From the NCBI RefSeq assembly GCF_018129405.1, contig NZ_JAFCLP010000015.1:118519-182518 (forward strand): a stretch of DNA of 64,000 nt. Reading direction: 5' to 3'. Shown here one piece after another: positions 61,352 to 64,000 of the stretch. A program made the translations under genes and the position numbers. The notes under the pieces were generated by a model. That model ran no database searches, had not been told where the DNA came from, and saw nothing but the letters and a program-made list of their open reading frames with translations. The DNA comes from Bradyrhizobium iriomotense (GTDB lineage Bacteria; Pseudomonadota; Alphaproteobacteria; Rhizobiales; Xanthobacteraceae). Every line of letters begins with the position of its first letter. Positions within the stretch are counted from its first letter, which is position 1.

Positions 61352-62734
61352 GTGCCGGCCTCGCGGTCATGGCCGACGTTCAAATCGCTGATCTCGCGCA
61401 TTGTGTTTCTGCACATCGTCGCGGTCGCGGTCGTTGCGATCTTCCTGCCGCTGGTGCTGTTCTGGCTGCTCAACTCGGAGGTCGACCAGCTCCATCGCGA
61501 CGCCATGCGCGCCCAGGCCGAGGTGCTCGCCGAGCGCATCGTCCCGCAGGCGGACGGGACGCTGACGTTCATTCTGCCGGACAGCCTGCGAGGTCTCTAT
61601 TCGGAAGCCTATGGCCGGTATCTCTACGACATCCGCGATGAGGACGGCCGTGTGCTGTTCTCATCCCGCCGCAAGGCGGGTGCCGCGACACCGGCGCCGC
61701 CGCTGTCGGAGACGATTTCCGGCGCCGGTGTGACGCGCGTCATCGAGGGCAAGACGGTACGCATCCGCGTCGCCGAGGATCTTTCGCATCGCGACGTCAT
61801 CATCGACGACATCATCTCGAACTTCTTCCGGCGGGTGGGATGGATCACCATCCCCATCCTGCTGGTCCTGCTCGCCACCGACATCATTATCTTCCGCCGC
61901 GCGATCGCGCCGCTCTGGAAGGCCTCGGAGGAAGCCAGCAATATCGGCCCGGCGCGCACCGACATCCGCCTGCCGACGGAGCAGATCCCGCGCGAGATCA
62001 TGCCGCTCGTCACCGCCGTGAACCAGGCGCTGGACCGCCTCGAGGACGGCTTCCGCGTGCAGCGCCAGTTCACCGCAGATGCCGCGCATCAATTGCGCAC
62101 GCCGCTCGCGATCCTGCGCACGCGGATCGAGACGCTGCATGACGGCGCGGCGAGAGAGGCGCTGCATGCCGACATCGAGAGCATGAGCCGCATCGTCGCC
62201 CAGCTTCTGGAGATCGCCGAGCTCGACACGCTGGTGCTCGACCCCGGCGAGACCGCCGATCTGCGCGCCGTCTGCACCGAGGTGGTCGGTTCGATCGCGC
62301 CATTCGCGCTCGCCCAACACAAGGACATTGCGCTGAGGGGCACCGATGCGCCGGTGCTGATCCACGGTAATGCGGAGATGCTCCAGCGCGCGATCTTCAA
62401 TCTCGCCGAAAACGCCATCAAGTTCACCGCAGCGGACACCGCGGTCGACGTCGAAGTCGCTGAGGACGGCTCCGTGCGCGTACGCGATTGCGGCCCGGGC
62501 ATCGCGGAAGCCGAGCGCGATTTGATCTTCCAGCGCTTCTGGCGCGCCGACCGCCAGCGCAGCGACGGCGCCGGTCTCGGGCTCTCGATCGTCCGCGGCG
62601 TCGCCGACGATCATGCCGCGACGGTGGCGGTGGAGAACCTTCCGGGCGGCGGGGCGGAATTCACGTTGCGGTTCAGGCTGGCAGAGGAGGGCGCCTTACC
62701 CTCTCCCCTTGTGGCAGGGCTGTCCGGGGAATGA
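61352..62734 (+). CDS. Sensor histidine kinase (TctE-like), 3' end replaced by IS
   Basis: 460 residues from GTG 61352. Helix at ~18-40; a sensor of the 2CSK_N type (LRGLYSEAYGRYLYDIRDEDGRVLFSS); second helix at ~163-183; HisKA with FTADAAHQLRTPLAILRTRI; HATPase with NLAENAIKFT, DCGPGI and GAGLGLSIV. All kinase motifs are present, but the last codons (AGLSGE and stop) fall in the IS end at 62714, so only the C-terminal tip is altered. It phosphorylates the regulator encoded just upstream; the ligand is perhaps a carboxylate. Confidence 0.88.
   Translation: MPASRSWPTFKSLISRIVFLHIVAVAVVAIFLPLVLFWLLNSEVDQLHRDAMRAQAEVLAERIVPQADGTLTFILPDSLRGLYSEAYGRYLYDIRDEDGRVLFSSRRKAGAATPAPPLSETISGAGVTRVIEGKTVRIRVAEDLSHRDVIIDDIISNFFRRVGWITIPILLVLLATDIIIFRRAIAPLWKASEEASNIGPARTDIRLPTEQIPREIMPLVTAVNQALDRLEDGFRVQRQFTADAAHQLRTPLAILRTRIETLHDGAAREALHADIESMSRIVAQLLEIAELDTLVLDPGETADLRAVCTEVVGSIAPFALAQHKDIALRGTDAPVLIHGNAEMLQRAIFNLAENAIKFTAADTAVDVEVAEDGSVRVRDCGPGIAEAERDLIFQRFWRADRQRSDGAGLGLSIVRGVADDHAATVAVENLPGGGAEFTLRFRLAEEGALPSPLVAGLSGE
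62714..62731 (+). repeat. IS left inverted repeat
   Basis: GCAGGGCTGTCCGGGGAA, which pairs with 63983-64000 with a single mismatch. It includes the last sense codons of the histidine kinase. Confidence 0.8.
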
Positions 62735-62817
62735 TTCACTGTGTCGCAGCGCATGCCCGGCTATTCCAGCAGGAAGCAGGTACTTTCTGGTTGTCGAGAC
62801 TCAGAAAGGGGCCGGGC

Positions 62818-63981
62818 ATGCGTTTTAGGGATAGCATCTTCAGCAGGCTACTTGAACCGGTCAACCGGCGGCAATTCCAGTCGTTTGTGGATCGTTGTGG
62901 GGGTGATGCCTACGACAAGACGTTCTCGAGCTGGGATCATCTGGTGGCGCTGGTTTATGCGCAACTGAGCGGTGCTACCGGGCTGCGGGAGACGGTGACC
63001 GGCTTCAATGCCAATCCTCAGCATCACTATCATCTGGGGACAGGGATGCTGAAGCGTTCGACGTTGTCAGATGCCAATGCCCGCCGACCTCCTGCCGTGT
63101 TTGCGCAGACCTTCGTCTGTCTGGCAGGCATGGCCGATCGGCAGATGCGCCGTGAGGGGGCGGAGATCATCCGCCTGATCGATGCCAGTCCGATTCCTCT
63201 GGGAAAGATCTGTGACTGGGCGATGTGGAACGGCCGCATCCGCGGCATGAAGTTGCACGTGATCTACGATCCGAAGACGGACGTACCGCGCCTCGTCGAG
63301 GTCACCGACGCCAATGTCAACGACATCAAGTTCCTTGACCGGGTCCCGATCAGCGGGGGGACAACCTACGTGTTCGACAAAGCCTATTGCCGGTTCAACT
63401 GGTGGCAGCAAATCCATGCCAGCGAAGCCGTTTTTGTTACTCGGCCGAAACGGAACATGCGACTTCGGGCAACGCGGCATCGCTCTTTGCGCAAGCGCAA
63501 GGGTGATGGCTTCGAAATCCTGGCAGATGATGACGTCAAGCTGACCAGCAAGGGAGATTCGAAGCTTGCCATTCCCCTGAGGCGTATCAAGCTCAAGCGC
63601 GAAAACGGAGGCATCGTTACGCTCATCACCAACGATGTGAAGCGTACGGCCGTCGAGATTGCGGCTCTTTACAAAGGTCGATGGCAGATCGAGCTGCTGT
63701 TCCGCTGGATCAAACAGCATCTGGTCGTTCACAAGTTCCTCGGCAACAACGACAATGCGATCCGCCTGCAGCTCTTCGCGGCTATGATCGCCTATCTGCT
63801 GTTGCGGATCGCTGCGCACGTCAACCGCACCGCTCTATCTCCGCTACGCTTCGCTGAGCTCGTCCGCCAGTTCCTGCTGACCCGGCGTTCAATCGCAGTT
63901 ATCGACAAACCACCACCCAACAATCCGACCAAACCAAAAACCAGCCGTGTTCCGGGCCAGATCGAGTTCTGCTATGCATAA
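62818..63981 (+). CDS. IS4-family transposase
   Basis: 387 residues from ATG 62818 with AAAGGGG upstream. DDE transposase: LIDASPIPLG (first Asp), YVFDKAYC (second Asp), and the IS4 signature YKGRWQIELLFRWIKQ (YX2RX3EX6K, with catalytic Glu). An N-terminal DUF4372-like domain is present (SIFSRLLEPVNRRQF). It is intact and probably active. Confidence 0.93.
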   Translation: MRFRDSIFSRLLEPVNRRQFQSFVDRCGGDAYDKTFSSWDHLVALVYAQLSGATGLRETVTGFNANPQHHYHLGTGMLKRSTLSDANARRPPAVFAQTFVCLAGMADRQMRREGAEIIRLIDASPIPLGKICDWAMWNGRIRGMKLHVIYDPKTDVPRLVEVTDANVNDIKFLDRVPISGGTTYVFDKAYCRFNWWQQIHASEAVFVTRPKRNMRLRATRHRSLRKRKGDGFEILADDDVKLTSKGDSKLAIPLRRIKLKRENGGIVTLITNDVKRTAVEIAALYKGRWQIELLFRWIKQHLVVHKFLGNNDNAIRLQLFAAMIAYLLLRIAAHVNRTALSPLRFAELVRQFLLTRRSIAVIDKPPPNNPTKPKTSRVPGQIEFCYA

Positions 63982-63982
63982 C

Positions 63983-64000
63983 TTCCCCGGACACCCCTGC
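63983..64000 (-). repeat. IS right inverted repeat
   Basis: The plus strand reads TTCCCCGGACACCCCTGC, complement of the left end except one base. It begins directly after the transposase stop and ends at the window edge. Confidence 0.8.

Larger units (their letters stand above)
62714..64000 (+). mobile_element. IS4-family insertion sequence
   Basis: Inverted ends GCAGGGCTGTCCGGGGAA (62714-62731) and, on the opposite strand, GCAGGGGTGTCCGGGGAA (63983-64000) match at 17 of 18 positions and enclose one transposase gene, about 1.29 kb. The right end coincides with the window edge, so target duplication cannot be checked. It lies inside a typical intergenic CCCTCTCCCCTTGTGG hairpin element. Confidence 0.85.

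Noticed and set aside
59317-61572. 751-codon minus-strand frame
   Set aside because: It mirrors the CHAT fusion and response regulator, which have clear domains; typical high-GC antisense frame.

Overview
The window is high-GC DNA whose gene content fits the alphaproteobacterial order Hyphomicrobiales, most likely Bradyrhizobium or a close relative. Pointers are the Omp25/31-type porin-like protein, the DUF1289 plus retropepsin-like protease pair, the PleC/DivJ-like kinase, a truncated tape-measure prophage with small rhizobial hypothetical proteins, and Bradyrhizobium-style hairpin repeats. This assignment is inference; no rRNA or tRNA gene was seen.

Layout. (1) 1-10530: end of a catecholate siderophore locus. 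It holds the 3' end of an NRPS (PCP-thioesterase), EntA-type dehydrogenase, two Fes/IroE-like esterases, an AraC-type regulator, a TonB-dependent receptor and a FecBCD-like ABC importer. Together they make, export-independently re-import and hydrolyse a ferric catechol siderophore. (2) 11075-35887: a 24.8-kb integrated element in the 5' end of dusA. A 26-bp imperfect direct repeat (14 bp of it perfect) marks both ends. The left end keeps the orphaned native dusA start; the right end has the tyrosine integrase and supplies dusA with a new start codon and first 17-19 codons. Inside are a PrtN-like activator, a coupled pair of unknown genes, a DUF5131 (three-Cys-motif)/TcmP/membrane-protein module, an incomplete phage tail module (tape measure, tail chaperone), varied cargo (two Nudix, two GNAT, HisN-like phosphatase, MgtC, uridine-kinase-like), and a replication module (primase-polymerase, RepA-like ATPase, a TGTCCA repeat array, several AlpA-like HTH proteins).

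(3) 35837-47894: ordinary chromosome. Genes are dusA, an outer-membrane protein, a retropepsin-like protease, DUF1289, a sensor kinase, NhaD antiporter, a beta-hydroxyacid dehydrogenase, a VOC protein, Mrp/ApbC, a TRAP binding protein, a YunG-like protein and an FAD monooxygenase. (4) 48212-53872: a MarR-like regulator with a C-terminal four-cysteine set, a frameshifted LysR gene, and an MFS/CMD/cupin/SDR operon.

(5) 54269-60513: the most interesting locus. Three consecutive same-strand genes encode a CHAT (caspase-like) protease, a large multi-pass membrane protein, and a 1117-residue fusion of an alpha/beta hydrolase with a second CHAT domain. Both CHAT domains keep the His/Cys dyad. I propose this as an uncharacterised protease-based conflict or stress-response system. 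(6) 60676-64000: a TctD/TctE-like two-component system whose kinase gene is cut at its 3' end by an IS4-family element that runs to the window edge.
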